This document shows, one piece after another, positions 9,540 to 19,323 of a stretch of DNA of 64,000 nt. The position numbers were made by a program, and so were the translations under genes. The stretch covers positions 124,001 through 188,000 of the forward strand of contig CABHNZ010000008.1 of the NCBI GenBank assembly GCA_902167985.1, in the 5' to 3' direction. Position 1 is the first letter of the stretch. Each line of letters opens with the position of its first letter. The notes below the pieces were generated by a model. The model had not been told where the DNA came from, made no database searches, and worked only from the letters and a program-made list of their open reading frames with translations. This DNA is from Shinella sp. UYSO24. Lineage in GTDB: Bacteria > Pseudomonadota > Alphaproteobacteria > Rhizobiales > Rhizobiaceae.

Positions 9540-10196
9540 TCACCCGAGGTTGGCGTAGCGGCGCTCGAGCCAGGAGGCGAGCGTGGTGAGCACAGTGGTC
9601 AGGACCAGATAGATGACCGCAACCGCGATATAGAACTCGAACGGCCGGAAGGTGGAGGCGATCAGCGTCTGGGCATAGAGCGTCAGTTCGACGACCGTGA
9701 TGGTCGAGAGCAGCGAGGTGTTCTTCAGCGTCGAGATCGCCTCATTGGTGATCGACGGCAGGATGATGCGGAAGACCTGCGGCAGGATGATGGTGCGCAT
9801 TGTCTCGGCCGGGCTGAAACCGAGCGCGAGCGCCGATTCCGTCTGTCCGCGCGGGATGGCAGTGAGGCCGCCGCGAACGATTTCAGCGACATAGGCGCCA
9901 CTGTTGATACCGAGTGCGATGACACCGGCGGCAAAGGGCGAGAGCCGGATGCCGATCTGTGGCAGGCCGAAATAGATGATGAAGACCTGGATCAGCGTCG
10001 GCGTGCCACGAATGAACCAGATGTAGAAACCGGCCGCCATACGGACGGCCTTGAACTTCGAGCGCTGCGCCAGTGCGGCGACGAGACCGCAGACCCAGGA
10101 AACGGCAATCGTCAGGATGGTGATGCCGAACACCGTATAGGAGGCTTCGAGAAAGCCCGGACCATAGAGAACCACTTCGTTCCAGAAATTGCCCAT
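9540..10196 (-). CDS. ABC transporter permease, polar amino-acid type
   Basis: Inner-membrane channel of the importer, 218 residues from the ATG at 10196. The start overlaps the stop of the ATPase gene (TGATG), indicating coupled translation. Several hydrophobic helices (about 15-40, 55-75, 85-105, 185-210) and the HisM/GlnP cytoplasmic loop with the consensus GxxxA...G....ALGFSPAETMRTIILPQV are seen. A single permease gene implies a homodimer, or a second permease elsewhere. It works with the ATPase (10196-11005) and the binding protein (7720-8508). Confidence 0.92.
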   Translation of the reverse strand: MGNFWNEVVLYGPGFLEASYTVFGITILTIAVSWVCGLVAALAQRSKFKAVRMAAGFYIWFIRGTPTLIQVFIIYFGLPQIGIRLSPFAAGVIALGINSGAYVAEIVRGGLTAIPRGQTESALALGFSPAETMRTIILPQVFRIILPSITNEAISTLKNTSLLSTITVVELTLYAQTLIASTFRPFEFYIAVAVIYLVLTTVLTTLASWLERRYANLG

Positions 10197-11005
10197 CACG
10201 CCTGCACTCCCCGGCCGCTGTCATTGGAAATGGAATGACCGACCTGGTCATGGAGAATACGATGCAGGAACTGCTTCAGGCGCTCGCTTTCAGGATGGCG
10301 CAGGATATCGGGCGAGCCCGCCTCGCCGATCACCCCCTTGTCGAAGAACAGGACGCGCGAGGAGACGTCACGGGCAAAGGCGATCTCGTGGGTGACGAGC
10401 AGCATCGTCATGCCTTCAGAGGCGAGCGACGCCATCAGCACCAGAACCTCATGTACGAGTTCGGGATCGAGCGCCGAGGTGACTTCATCGAACAGCATCA
10501 GCCGCGGCTTCATGGCAAGCGCACGCACGATCGCGACACGCTGCTGCTGGCCGCCCGAAAGCCGGGCCGGATAGCTGTGACGCTTTTCGAACAGGCCGAT
10601 GCGCGACAGAAGCGCTTCCGCCTCCTCGATTGCCTGGCTGCGCGGCATTTTCAGAAGCTTCATCGGCGCATGGATGACGTTTTCAAGAACCGTCATATGC
10701 GGCCAGAGATTATAGCTCTGAAACACCATGCCGACGCGGGCGCGCAGGGCCTGCAACTGCGCCTGACTGGGGAAGAAGCGCGATTCCGGGCGGAAATCGA
10801 AAGACATGTCCTCGAATTCCATGAAGCCGGATTGCGGCATTTCCAGCGCATTGATCGAGCGCAGGAAGGTGCTCTTGCCGGAGCCGCTGGCGCCGATGAT
10901 CGACACGACCTCACCGGCATTCACGTTGAGCGAGACGCCTTTCAGCACCTCGTTCTCGCCAAAACTCTTGCGGATTTCCTTGAGGCTCAGAAGTGGCGCG
11001 CTCAT
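10196..11005 (-). CDS. ABC transporter ATPase, polar amino-acid type
   Basis: 269 residues. Walker [10 protein letters not shown] (about residue 36), Q-loop region [17 protein letters not shown], signature [15 protein letters not shown], Walker [15 protein letters not shown] and switch THEIAFA: a complete GlnQ/HisP-type ATPase. The start overlaps the end of the DUF1989 gene by four bases (ATGA). The roughly 20-residue tail after FLHRILHD is longer than in typical members. Confidence 0.93.
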   Translation of the reverse strand: MSAPLLSLKEIRKSFGENEVLKGVSLNVNAGEVVSIIGASGSGKSTFLRSINALEMPQSGFMEFEDMSFDFRPESRFFPSQAQLQALRARVGMVFQSYNLWPHMTVLENVIHAPMKLLKMPRSQAIEEAEALLSRIGLFEKRHSYPARLSGGQQQRVAIVRALAMKPRLMLFDEVTSALDPELVHEVLVLMASLASEGMTMLLVTHEIAFARDVSSRVLFFDKGVIGEAGSPDILRHPESERLKQFLHRILHDQVGHSISNDSGRGVQA

Positions 11006-11634
11006 CGGGCATCCTCCTCGGGGTAGCTGTCTGTAATCGCAACCGCGACGTCGCTGGGGGTGCGGGCGTCGCCATTGATCGGGGTAATGTCCTGCGGGCA
11101 GGCGGAAAGAACGAGCGTCAGATCCATCTCGGCGCGCAGCACCACATAGTCGCCGGCAGCCGTTGCCGGCGGCACGCGGTCGACCGTGCCGTCCGCCTTG
11201 ACCGGGACGTTCATGAAGAGATTGAGGGAAGCGGGCGTGAAGGGAACGGCAAGGCCCGCCTCAGCCAGACCCTCGTGAAAATTGTCGGTGCAGCTGCGAT
11301 GCGGCTCGGCGCAGCCGAGCTGCTGGTAGAGTTCGCTGCTGCAGGGGCAGAGCAGCGTGTCGTGGCGCACATCGGCGCTGTCGGCCACCATCCTGAGCAT
11401 GGGCCTGCGGCGTGAGGAGAGGACGCTCATGCCTTTGGTGAAGAAGATGTTGCTGTTGACGGAACGGGTATGGTCCATCGACGAGGTCTCGCCGAGATCG
11501 CCGGCCGCAACCGCCCATGTATCGACGACCTGATTGCCATGGGTGTTGATGATGCGGACATACTGGCCCGCCTTCATCGGAAACGCACGCCCGTGGCTTG
11601 CGGCGACAGTCTTGGTATCGAGATCCATATCCAC
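11002..11634 (-). CDS. DUF1989 / urea-carboxylase-associated family protein
   Basis: 210 residues. Seen: [19 protein letters not shown] near the N-terminus, a central [15 protein letters not shown] with further Cys/His residues (AEPHRSC), and the C-terminal [17 protein letters not shown] segment, which together match DUF1989 proteins often encoded beside urea carboxylase/allophanate hydrolase or guanidine and amino-acid catabolic genes. It is the promoter-proximal gene of the minus operon. The biochemical role is not established; the Cys/His pattern suggests metal binding. Confidence 0.8.
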   Translation of the reverse strand: MDMDLDTKTVAASHGRAFPMKAGQYVRIINTHGNQVVDTWAVAAGDLGETSSMDHTRSVNSNIFFTKGMSVLSSRRRPMLRMVADSADVRHDTLLCPCSSELYQQLGCAEPHRSCTDNFHEGLAEAGLAVPFTPASLNLFMNVPVKADGTVDRVPPATAAGDYVVLRAEMDLTLVLSACPQDITPINGDARTPSDVAVAITDSYPEEDAR

Positions 11635-11701
11635 TCGTCTTCTTGGTGTCGCAGGTTCCGTCGAGGGCGTTTGGCCCCGTCGAAAACCCCGTCATCAATT
11701 T

Positions 11702-11729
11702 CGGTACACCAAGCCTATTCAGTATACCA
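11702..11729 (-). promoter_or_regulatory. Candidate operator pair (CRGTAYACCA motif)
   Basis: Two direct copies, CGGTACACCA (11702-11711) and CAGTATACCA (11720-11729), in the 359-base gap between the divergent DUF1989-ABC operon and the pita-bread hydrolase gene. The same motif occurs at 11897-11906 (inverted) and at 20194-20203 before the pxp genes. FCD-type GntR proteins bind GT-N-AC-type sites, and two such regulators are encoded in this locus. The rest of the gap (11730-11890) is AT-rich promoter-like sequence. Confidence 0.45.
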
Positions 11730-11896
11730 GTGGAGTTCAAGTAGCCTTTTCAACAAATTAACGGTCAATTAATTTGCGAAACGCGCATATTTTAATCATT
11801 CTTGGCCCATATATTAGGCGCTTATATTCTCTGGTGCCAAGTCGGGCATCAAGGGAGATGTGCAGGCGAGACTTCACATTGACGAAAGGATACAGC

Positions 11897-11906
11897 CGGT
11901 GTACCG
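11897..11906 (+). promoter_or_regulatory. Candidate operator, inverted copy
   Basis: CGGTGTACCG, the reverse complement of CGGTACACCG, about 90 bases before the ATG at 11994. It is nearly palindromic and matches the sites at 11702-11729. Confidence 0.4.
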
Positions 11907-11993
11907 AAAATCAAACCGCGCCCACCCTTACCTCTGAAGACCGGAGGTCGGACGCTGGCGCAGGCACTCAATGTCCGCATCCGGAGTGACAGC

Positions 11994-13168
11994 ATGCATC
12001 GCTATTTCCCCATCGAAGAATATGAAACCCGCTGGGCGCGCGTCCATGACGAGATCGCCCGCCGCGGCTTTGAGACCGCTGTCGTCTTCGGCCGCGGCGG
12101 CGGCACGACGGATAATTGCGGCGACGTTCTCTATCTCTCCAACCACTATGCGATCAGCGGCGGCATGGATTCGCTGATCTGGACCGCCCGCTCCTTTGCC
12201 GGCGTCATCCTCCAGCCCGGCCGCGCGCCGCAGCTGCATATCGACGAGCCGGAAGTGCGTCGCGATCTCGTGTCCATCGACGATGTGCTCAGCAGCAACC
12301 ATCCGTTCGAAAGCGTTGCGAAGTCGCTCGTCGAGCGTGGCGTCAAGGGCCGCGTGGCGCTGGTCGGGACGCATTTCATCCCGATCAAATATTACCGGCA
12401 GCTGGAAGCCATTGCACCGGATATCGAATGGGTACCGGCCGATGATCTCGTGCGCTCTGTACGCCGCATCAAGAGCCGCCTTGAGCTCGACTGTTATCGC
12501 TATGCCGGCGAGACCGCGACCCTTGGCGTCAACGCGCTGATGGAAGGTCTGGTCGGGGGGCTTTCGGAACGCGAAGCGGCCGGCGAGGCGGCCCGCGTCG
12601 TCGTCGCCCGCGGCGGCCGCATCCAGATGATCGGCACCAATCACGGCGAAACGCTCGGCTTCGATCAGCGCTTTCCGCTGACCGGCTATAGCGAGGATGT
12701 CCCGGTTGTGGCGATATCGTCACCGGCACGCTGCATGGCGCGCTCTATCAGGGCTATTATCTCGATCCGGGTCGCACGGCCGTGCGCGGACAAGCCAATG
12801 CCGAGCAGCTACGTCTCATCGAGGCGGCAAGCGGCATCGTGCACCGCCTGTCGGACATGCTGCGCCCCGGCGTGAAACTTCTGGACGTGGCGGCGGAAGC
12901 CGACCGGATGACGGCGGCCTTCGGCGGCTCGATCTCGCCGATCATGAAGAATTTCCCGTTCTACGGCCACGGGATCGGCCTCGGCTTCGAACTGCCGCGC
13001 ATCTCCACCACCATGTCCATGCCGGAGGATGTGGTCGAGGCAAACATGGTCTTCGGCGTCGAAGCCTTCCTGTCGCTCGATGGCGTTGGCGCCGCCTTCT
13101 ACGAAGACATCGTCATCATCGGCGAAAACGCCAATGAGCTGATCACCAATTCGCCCAGCATGTTCTGA
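11994..13168 (+). CDS. M24-fold (creatinase/aminopeptidase P 'pita-bread') hydrolase, frameshifted
   Basis: Seen after repair: 391 residues, creatinase-type N-terminal domain (1-150) and M24 catalytic fold (160-391). The frame breaks near 12708; restoring one G gives GDIVTGTLHGALYQGYYLDPGRTAV. Of the five metal ligands of M24 peptidases, the first Asp is absent (TGTLHG), the second is kept (YYLDPGRT), and the His (GHGIGLGFELP) and late Glu residues (GVEAF, FYEDIVII) remain. The metal site is thus incomplete, as in creatinase and some ectoine hydrolases, so a C-N hydrolase of an amidine/guanidine compound is more likely than a peptidase (inference). It is divergent from the importer operon and followed by a bidirectional terminator. 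Confidence 0.75.
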
Positions 13169-13190
13169 GGTAACTACAAGCCAGAAACAA

Positions 13191-13225
13191 AAAAGCCCGG
13201 CAGATCAATCACCTGCCGGGCTTTT
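13191..13225. terminator. Bidirectional intrinsic terminator
   Basis: Thirteen-base stem (AAAAGCCCGGCAG / CTGCCGGGCTTTT) with a 9-base loop between the convergent hydrolase (13168) and VOC (13231) genes. A run on one side and T run on the other serve both strands. Confidence 0.92.
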
Positions 13226-13230
13226 CTATA

Positions 13231-13643
13231 TCAGTGAGCGAAGACGCTCTCAAAATCCTTGAAGCCCTTGACCTCGATCGGGTTGCCACTCGGATCGAAG
13301 AAGAACATCGTGCGCTGCTCGCCCGGCTCGCCTTCGAAGCGAACGACCGGCGGAATGTCGAAGGCGATGCCGCCCTTTTCCAGACGCTCGGCCAGCGCGA
13401 ACCAGTCGTCGAGGCGCAGGATGACGCCGAGATGCGGCATCATCACCATGTGATCGCCGACCTTGCCGTCCGGGTAACTTCGAAAGGCTTGCCGAGATGC
13501 AGCGAGATCTGGTGGCCGAAGAAGTCGAAATCGACCCAGGTATCGGTCGAACGGCCTTCCTCGCAGCCGAGGATATCGCCGTAGAAGCGACGCGACGCAT
13601 CGAGATCGGTCACATGGTAGGCAAGGTGAAAGAGTGAACGCAT
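13231..13643 (-). CDS. VOC (glyoxalase/dioxygenase fold) protein, frameshifted
   Basis: 137 residues after repair. Two beta-alpha-beta-beta-beta repeats: the first opens FHLAYHVTDLDASRRFYGDILG, the second contains LDDWFALAERLEKGG and ends TMFFFDPSGNPIEVKGF. Likely metal ligands are the early His, a middle His (ISLHLGK or HMVMMPHLG) and the late Glu (IEVKG). One G is missing near 13474. The start at 13643 has GGAG seven bases upstream. It is the last gene of the long minus operon 20061 to 13231. The reaction is unknown: dioxygenase, lyase or isomerase are all possible. Confidence 0.75.
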
Positions 13644-13675
13644 GGCATGCTCCGTTTTGTCTTTATAGGTTGAAA

Positions 13676-14859
13676 TCAGCGGATGGTGAGTTGGCGCGGC
13701 AGGGTGGACAGCACTTCGGCTCCGGTTTCGGTGACGATCACCGTTTCCGAAGCGCCGACGGTCCATTCGCCATAGCTGCGCAATGTTGCAGGCAGATGGA
13801 AGACCATGCCCGGCTCGATGATGCGGGTGACATTGGAGAAGAGGCTGAGGATTGCCCCCTCGCCCCAGTCCGGCGCGAAGGCAACGCCCATGGAATAGCC
13901 GATGCGCTTGCGGAAGGCGGCCGTATAGCCGGCGCCATCGATGATTGCCTGCGCCGTATCATGCACATGGGCACAAGAACGCCCGGCCGGATCTCGGCAA
14001 GTGCCGCATCGAGCGCCCGCAGCGCGCAATCCATCATCCGCTGCGCCTCGTCCGGCGGCACACCCATCCAGACCGTTCGCATCAGGGCGGCGTGATAACG
14101 CGCGTGGCTGCCGGCGAGTTCGAGGAAGAGCGGATCGCCAGCCTCAAGCACGCGGCGGCGCCATGTCATATGCGGCAGGCCGCTGCGGGGCCCGGAAGAG
14201 ACGAGCGGCTCCATGGCCATGACTTCCGAGCCGGCACGGGTTGCCGCATGCAGCATGTCGGCAGCGACGGCATTTTCGTCGGCGCCGATCACGCAAGCCT
14301 CGATGCCGGCGATCATGCCCGCCTCGGCATAGCGTGCCGCATGACGGATGGCCTCAAGCTCGGCCGCCGACTTGATCATGCGAAGCGACGGCAGGATCTG
14401 CGAGCCGTCGATGAGAGAGGCAACACCAAGGCGCTCGGAAATCTCGGCCGCAAGCTTCGGCGACAGGAACCAGCCGGCAAGCTCGATTGCCGGATTGGCA
14501 ATGCCGCGCTGACGGAGAAGATCCACCAGCGCTTCGGCCGGATTGTCGGCATCCTGATAGGCAACGATATCGGGCAGATAGGTATTGGCAAGCGTACCGA
14601 ACAGTTCGAGCTGACGCACCAGAAGCACGGGCTCGCCATCGGCCGGCAGGACCAGCGCCTGAAAGGCGAAATAACCGGCCGTCTGGCGACCCGTCAGCCA
14701 GTAGATGGTTTCCGGGCCGGTGACGATCAGCGCCTCATGGCCGCTCGCTGTAATGGCCGCGCGGGCGCGCGCCTGCCGCTCGGCAAATTCCGCTGCCGGA
14801 AAGGCAGCCTCTATGCCGCGGATCTTGGCGTCGGTGTCAAAGGTCGGATGCAGGGTCAT
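13676..14859 (-). CDS. M24-fold (creatinase/ectoine-hydrolase-like) hydrolase, frameshifted
   Basis: 394 residues after repair of one base near 13965 (RPG-x-SCAHVHDTAQAI). Creatinase-type N-domain with TGPETIYWLTGRQTAGYFAF, then the pita-bread domain. Both Asp metal ligands are replaced: LELAGSHARYHAALMRTVWMG has Glu and Ala where peptidases have Asp. His remains in SMGVAFAPDWGEG only loosely. This resembles metal-free creatinase and the ectoine hydrolase group rather than prolidases. The start at 14859 lies 14 bases after the GntR stop. With the M20 amidase two genes upstream, it fits ring opening or urea release followed by deacylation/decarbamoylation (inference). Confidence 0.75.
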
Positions 14860-14872
14860 GCGATCAAAATTC

Positions 14873-15511
14873 TCAATTGCGCGCCAGCCAGCCAAGAAAG
14901 CGGGTTCTGACGCTGTCGAAATGCACTTCCATTGCCGCGCGCGCGGCAGCACCGTCACGCGCCTCGATGGCGTCGATGACGGCGATATGTTCCAGCGCCT
15001 GCTGGTCGAAGCGGTCGTGGGTGCGGGTGATGGTGCAGCGGCGCGCGATACTGCGCATCTCGGTCAGCATCGAGGCAAGCAGCGGCAGACCGGCGGCATA
15101 GGCAACCGCATTGTGAAAGGCATCGTCATCGATCCAGAAGAGGTCGAACTCGATATCGCCGCCGCCGGTGAAATACCGCATCCGCTCGCGCGATTTCGAC
15201 AGTTCCTCGGTAAACGGCAGGCTGGCAGCCTTTTCAGCGGCCGAACCTTCCAAAAGCCGGCGGACCTGCACGATCTCCAGCAATTGCTCGACGGTGACAG
15301 GCCGCACCATCAACGCGCCATTGGGCAGGCGCGAGATGACGTTTTCCTTCTCAAGTCGCGAGATGGCGGCGCGCAGCGGCGTGCGCGAGATGCCGGATTC
15401 CAGCGCAAGCGTGCGTTCCGTCAGCATTTCGTCGGAGGAAAGCTGCCCTTCGAGGATGCGCTGTTTCAGGTCGCGATAGACCTGTTGTGCGAGAGTTTCC
15501 TTGTCGCTCAA
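14873..15511 (-). CDS. GntR-family regulator, FCD subfamily
   Basis: 212 residues: winged helix (about 8-70, LTERTLALESGISRTPLRAAI) and an all-helical FCD ligand domain with the metal-type Asp/His pattern (DDDAFHNAVAYAAG; EHIAVIDAI). The start overlaps the M20 amidase stop (ATGA). It is a likely local repressor; candidate sites are the CRGTAYACC motifs near 11.7 and 20.2 kb. Confidence 0.92.
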   Translation of the reverse strand: MSDKETLAQQVYRDLKQRILEGQLSSDEMLTERTLALESGISRTPLRAAISRLEKENVISRLPNGALMVRPVTVEQLLEIVQVRRLLEGSAAEKAASLPFTEELSKSRERMRYFTGGGDIEFDLFWIDDDAFHNAVAYAAGLPLLASMLTEMRSIARRCTITRTHDRFDQQALEHIAVIDAIEARDGAAARAAMEVHFDSVRTRFLGWLARN

Positions 15512-16764
15512 TAACCACCTCCCTTGCCGCCATCGCGGATCGCTGCGTGGAGAACCTCGACGGCTGCGGCAAGATCCGCCGGATCCATGCCCTCGTCGGG
15601 ATTATGGCTGCCGTTCCAGTTGCGCAGGAACACCATGACGCTGTCCCAGCCGGCCTGCGCGAAGGCTGCCGCATCATGGCCGCCGCCGGACAGCATCCGG
15701 CGCGGGCTATATCCAAGCTGGGCTGCACCGCCGGCAATCTGGTCGCCGAGCGTGGCCGAGAGTTTCGTCGGCTGGCTGCGCGACTGCGCGCCGAGATCGA
15801 AACGAACGCCGCGGGCCTTCTCGATCTTGTCGATCTCCGCCTTGAACAGGCCGTCCAGCTCGTCGAGGACCGAAACGGTATCGCTGCGCAGATCGACGCA
15901 GAAATCCACCCGGCCAGGCACCTTGGCAAAGGCATGTTCCGAAGAGGCCGCATCGACGCGGCCGAAGGTGACGGCGAGATCCTGCGAGCGGGCAAGCGTC
16001 TCCTCCCAGCGCCGGTCCATGCCGACGATCAGGTCTGCCAGCGCAAAGACCGCATCGACGCGCTCGGACCGCGCCGGGCCGCCGGAATGCGCCCATGTGC
16101 CGTCAATCCGCGCTTCACGGTAGCGCAACCCGCCGCGCACGCCCGAAACGATGCCGAAAGGCTCCTTCGCATTGTCGAGAACGGTGCCCTGCTCGATATG
16201 CAGTTCGATGAAGCGGGCGGGCGCTAGGCCGGGACCGGTCAGGATCTCGTCCGGCCGTCCGCCTTCTTCCTTGATGTGATCATAGAGCGTGCGGCCGGTA
16301 TCGGAGCGCTTGGCCTGCAGTTCCGGCGCCGTCAGCCGGCCGAGTGCCGCGCGCGAGCCCGCGTAGGAGACCGGGAACCAGACGCTTTCCTCGGCGCGCG
16401 TCACCGTCACCACGATATCGGCGGGCGGCTGTTCGCCGCTCTTCACGAAGGCTGCCGCCAGCGCCATGGCGCCGGAAACACCGGCCTGACCATCATAGGC
16501 GCCGCCCATCGAGACGGTGTCGAGATGCGAGCCGATATAGATTGCCGGTGCCGAACGGTCGCGGCCCGGCAGGCGGGCAAAGAGATTGAGGCCGGCATCG
16601 CGCGAAACTTCGAGGCCGAGCGCCTCTGCCTCTTCGACGATGACGTCATGCGCCTGGCTTTCCAGCCGGCTATAGGACGGGCGGGTGAAGCCCGGACCGA
16701 CATCCGAGATCGCATTGACGCGATCAAGCAGCCTGTCGATCGTATCCCTGATGACGGACGTCAT
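15508..16764 (-). CDS. M20 Zn/Mn-dependent amidase (N-carbamoyl-L-amino-acid hydrolase / allantoate amidohydrolase family)
   Basis: 418 residues. Bimetal motifs: GSHLDTV (His80), GGAYDGQ (Asp91), RAEES (Glu125-Glu126), FIELHIEQG and SGGGHDAAAF near residue 385. The dimerisation-domain His is present (TWAHSGG). The family removes carbamoyl or ureido groups from amino acids or hydrolyses allantoate. It overlaps the hydroxyacid dehydrogenase stop by four bases. It shares only motifs with the second copy at 39583-40833, so the two probably have different substrates. Confidence 0.87.
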   Translation of the reverse strand: MTSVIRDTIDRLLDRVNAISDVGPGFTRPSYSRLESQAHDVIVEEAEALGLEVSRDAGLNLFARLPGRDRSAPAIYIGSHLDTVSMGGAYDGQAGVSGAMALAAAFVKSGEQPPADIVVTVTRAEESVWFPVSYAGSRAALGRLTAPELQAKRSDTGRTLYDHIKEEGGRPDEILTGPGLAPARFIELHIEQGTVLDNAKEPFGIVSGVRGGLRYREARIDGTWAHSGGPARSERVDAVFALADLIVGMDRRWEETLARSQDLAVTFGRVDAASSEHAFAKVPGRVDFCVDLRSDTVSVLDELDGLFKAEIDKIEKARGVRFDLGAQSRSQPTKLSATLGDQIAGGAAQLGYSPRRMLSGGGHDAAAFAQAGWDSVMVFLRNWNGSHNPDEGMDPADLAAAVEVLHAAIRDGGKGGGY

Positions 16765-17705
16765 GCATTCACCCTTTGCAATTCGATTGTCGTTGCCGGA
16801 CGGCCGCCCGAAAGCGCCGTCAGCACATGGCCTGCGGCAGCAAGTGCCACCCGCTCCAGTGCCTCACCGGTCGTGCCGCCGAGATGCGGCGTGAAAATCA
16901 CCCGGCTGGAGGCGCCAAGAGGCCCCTGCGCGGCACCCGGCGAATAGACGTCGAGGCCCGCGCCTGCGATCGTGCCATCCTCGATGGCTGCGGCAAGTGC
17001 TGTCTCATCGATCAGCCCGGCCCGCGCCGTGTTGACGAGGATCGCACCCGGCTTGATGGCGCTGAAGGCCCTTGCATCGAGCATGTTGCGGGTTTCTTCG
17101 CGCAGCGGCGTATGAAGCGAGATGAGATCGGCGACAGCCAGACCCTCTTCAAGCCTCTCGACACGCTCGTATGGCAGGTCGCCCGTGCTGCGCGGCGAAT
17201 AGACGAGGACGCGCATGCCGAAGGCGATGTCGAGCATCCGTCCGAGCCCCTGCGCAATCGCACCCCAGCCGACGACGAGAACCGTCTTGCCGAAGAGCTC
17301 ACAGAAGGTCGAGGCCTCGCGGAAGCCACGCGATCCGGCACGCACCGCCTGATCGGCGGCCGGGATCAGCCGTGCGGCGGCAATGGCAAGGCCGAGCGCC
17401 AGCTCGCTGACCGAGCGGGCATTGGCGCCCGGCGTGTTGCAGACGAGAATACCGCGCTTTCCGGCGGCAATCTTGTCGATGGAATCGTGGCCCGCACCAT
17501 GCGAGACGATCACTTTCAGCGTCTCGGCCACGGCAATCGCTTCGGCGGATAGACCGGCATCGCGGGTAATCACAGCCTGACAATCGCGGATCAGCCGCTT
17601 CACGGTCTCGATATCGGTATCCGGAGACATGACGGGCTCGACACCCGCATCCGTCAGAAGAGCAATACCTGCGGCATGCATCGGTTGGACGATCAGGCAT
17701 TTCAT
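16761..17705 (-). CDS. D-isomer-specific 2-hydroxyacid dehydrogenase family protein
   Basis: 314 residues, NAD(P)-binding Rossmann core with VVGWGAIAQGLG (about 148-159) and VNTARAGLID containing the catalytic Arg. The His is present (FTPHLGGTT). The third catalytic residue, a Glu normally found in LDVFxxEP, is not there: the segment reads LDVYSPGAAQGPL. Activity may be altered. It overlaps neighbours on both sides by four bases, so it is within the pxpB-to-VOC operon. The substrate is unknown. Confidence 0.85.
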   Translation of the reverse strand: MKCLIVQPMHAAGIALLTDAGVEPVMSPDTDIETVKRLIRDCQAVITRDAGLSAEAIAVAETLKVIVSHGAGHDSIDKIAAGKRGILVCNTPGANARSVSELALGLAIAAARLIPAADQAVRAGSRGFREASTFCELFGKTVLVVGWGAIAQGLGRMLDIAFGMRVLVYSPRSTGDLPYERVERLEEGLAVADLISLHTPLREETRNMLDARAFSAIKPGAILVNTARAGLIDETALAAAIEDGTIAGAGLDVYSPGAAQGPLGASSRVIFTPHLGGTTGEALERVALAAAGHVLTALSGGRPATTIELQRVNA

Positions 17706-18346
17706 CGGGATGATCTCTGCGCAGAGGCACTCAGGCGCTCAAGGATGGCGTCGCGCGCATGCCCGATATGCTCGCCCATCAGCATGCCGGCGCGCTCGCC
17801 GTTGCCGGCACGGAGCGCCTGAAGAATATCGAAATGCTCCTGACAGCTGACGGTGAAGCGCGCCGGAACCTGGGTATGGTCGAACATGCAGGTACGACGG
17901 CGCAGATCACCGATCGTACGCACCATCATCTGGTTGCCGGCGGCCCGTGCCAGCGCGTAATGCAGGTCATCATCGATACTGCGCTGCTCGTCCTCCTCAC
18001 CCGGCCCGTCTTTCTGCAAGGTCAGGACGCGGCTTTCCAGATCGTCGAGAATATCGGCCGAAATGCCGGTCGCATGCCGCGCGCAATAGCTTTCCAGCTG
18101 CTGGCGCATGAAGAAGATTTCCTCGACCTCGGGGATCGTCAGCGTGCGGACCTTGAGGAACCGGCCTTCCTGAATGGCAAGCCCTTCGGCCTCGATACGC
18201 TTGATCGCCTCACGCACCGGCGTGCGCGACATGGCAAGCTCGTCCCCGAGCTTGGCTTCCTGCAGAAGGTCGCCGGGTTTCAGCGCACCTGCAAGGATCA
18301 TCTCGATGATCTTGCCATAGGCCTGTTTGGCGAGCGGTTTGTTCAC
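17702..18346 (-). CDS. GntR-family regulator, FCD subfamily
   Basis: 214 residues. Winged helix with LGDELAMSRTPVREAIKRIEAEG (about 33-55), then an FCD domain (FFMRQQLESYCARHA; DDDLHYALARAAGN; QEHFDILQALRAG). It is the second GntR of this operon, distinct from the one at 14873. Two paralogous regulators in one operon suggest response to two pathway intermediates (inference). Confidence 0.92.
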   Translation of the reverse strand: MNKPLAKQAYGKIIEMILAGALKPGDLLQEAKLGDELAMSRTPVREAIKRIEAEGLAIQEGRFLKVRTLTIPEVEEIFFMRQQLESYCARHATGISADILDDLESRVLTLQKDGPGEEDEQRSIDDDLHYALARAAGNQMMVRTIGDLRRRTCMFDHTQVPARFTVSCQEHFDILQALRAGNGERAGMLMGEHIGHARDAILERLSASAQRSSR

Positions 18347-18358
18347 GACCTGCCTCCT

Positions 18359-19323
18359 TCAGACATCTGCCGCATCCGCAGCCTGATCAAGGCCGGACAG
18401 AACCTCGTCGAGTGCGCGGCTATGGGCGATCCAGAGATCTTCCGCCTGCTCCTGCGTCACGAGCTTGAAGCGGATCTGGCTGCCGGTCAGCGCCTGCGCC
18501 AGCCGCGGCAGGTCGACGGAGGCGACGGTTGCGATTTTCGGATAGCCGCCGGTCGTCTGGCGCTCGGCCATCAGGATGATCGGACGGCCGGAGGCCGGCA
18601 CCTGGATCGAGCCCATCACCGTGCCATCCGACACGATGTCATGGCCGCCGGCTGCAACGATCTGCTGTCCGTCGAGAACCTGCGCCATGCGATCCCGGCT
18701 GCCCGATACGGTAAAAGGCCCGCGCAGGAACTGCTGCCATGCGCCTCATCGAAATGCCCCGCCTGCGGGCCCTTGATGACGCGGATCGGACCGGCAGAGC
18801 GATGGAGAGGCGTGCGAAGAACTTTTTGCGGGCCGGCGAACACCGCCCCGGATGTAGCGCCAAGCGGCAGCGCATCACCGGGCGCCAGACGCCTGCCATC
18901 CAGCCCGCCGATGGCGGAGCGCAGATGTGTGGAACGAGCGCCAAGCGCCGGCGCCGTCTGAATGCCACCGGAAACGGCGAGATAACCCCAGACCGCATTG
19001 GTGAGCGCACCGATGCGCAGAACCTGACCGGGCAGAAGAGGATGGCTTGCCCAGCAATCGACGCGTTCGCCATCGATCGTGACCGAGACTGCGCCGCCGG
19101 TGACGGCAAAGAGCACAGGCTCATCCACCTCGAACTGGCCGCCGACATTGGCGAACTCGATCAGCGCATCATCGTTGCGATTGCCGGCGAGACGGTTGGC
19201 GATCCGCATCGCGACGCCATCCATCGGGCCGGAGGCCGAGACCCCCATCTGTAGGAGACCGGTGCGGCCGAGATCCTGAACGGACATCATCGGGCCCGCC
19301 TGCTTGACGGTAAGCGTGCTCAT
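18359..19323 (-). CDS. pxpC: 5-oxoprolinase subunit C (biotin-dependent carboxyltransferase-like), frameshifted
   Basis: Part of PxpABC, which hydrolyses 5-oxoproline to glutamate with ATP. Seen: SVQDLGRTGLLQMGV, SASGPMDGVAMRIAN, GGIQTAPALGARSTH and, after the break, VSGSRDRM, then ILMAERQTTGGYPKIATV near the C-terminus, all PxpC landmarks. One base is missing near 18738 (HFDEAAWQQFLRGPF is restored); 321 residues result. The ATG at 19323 overlaps the pxpB stop. Confidence 0.85.
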
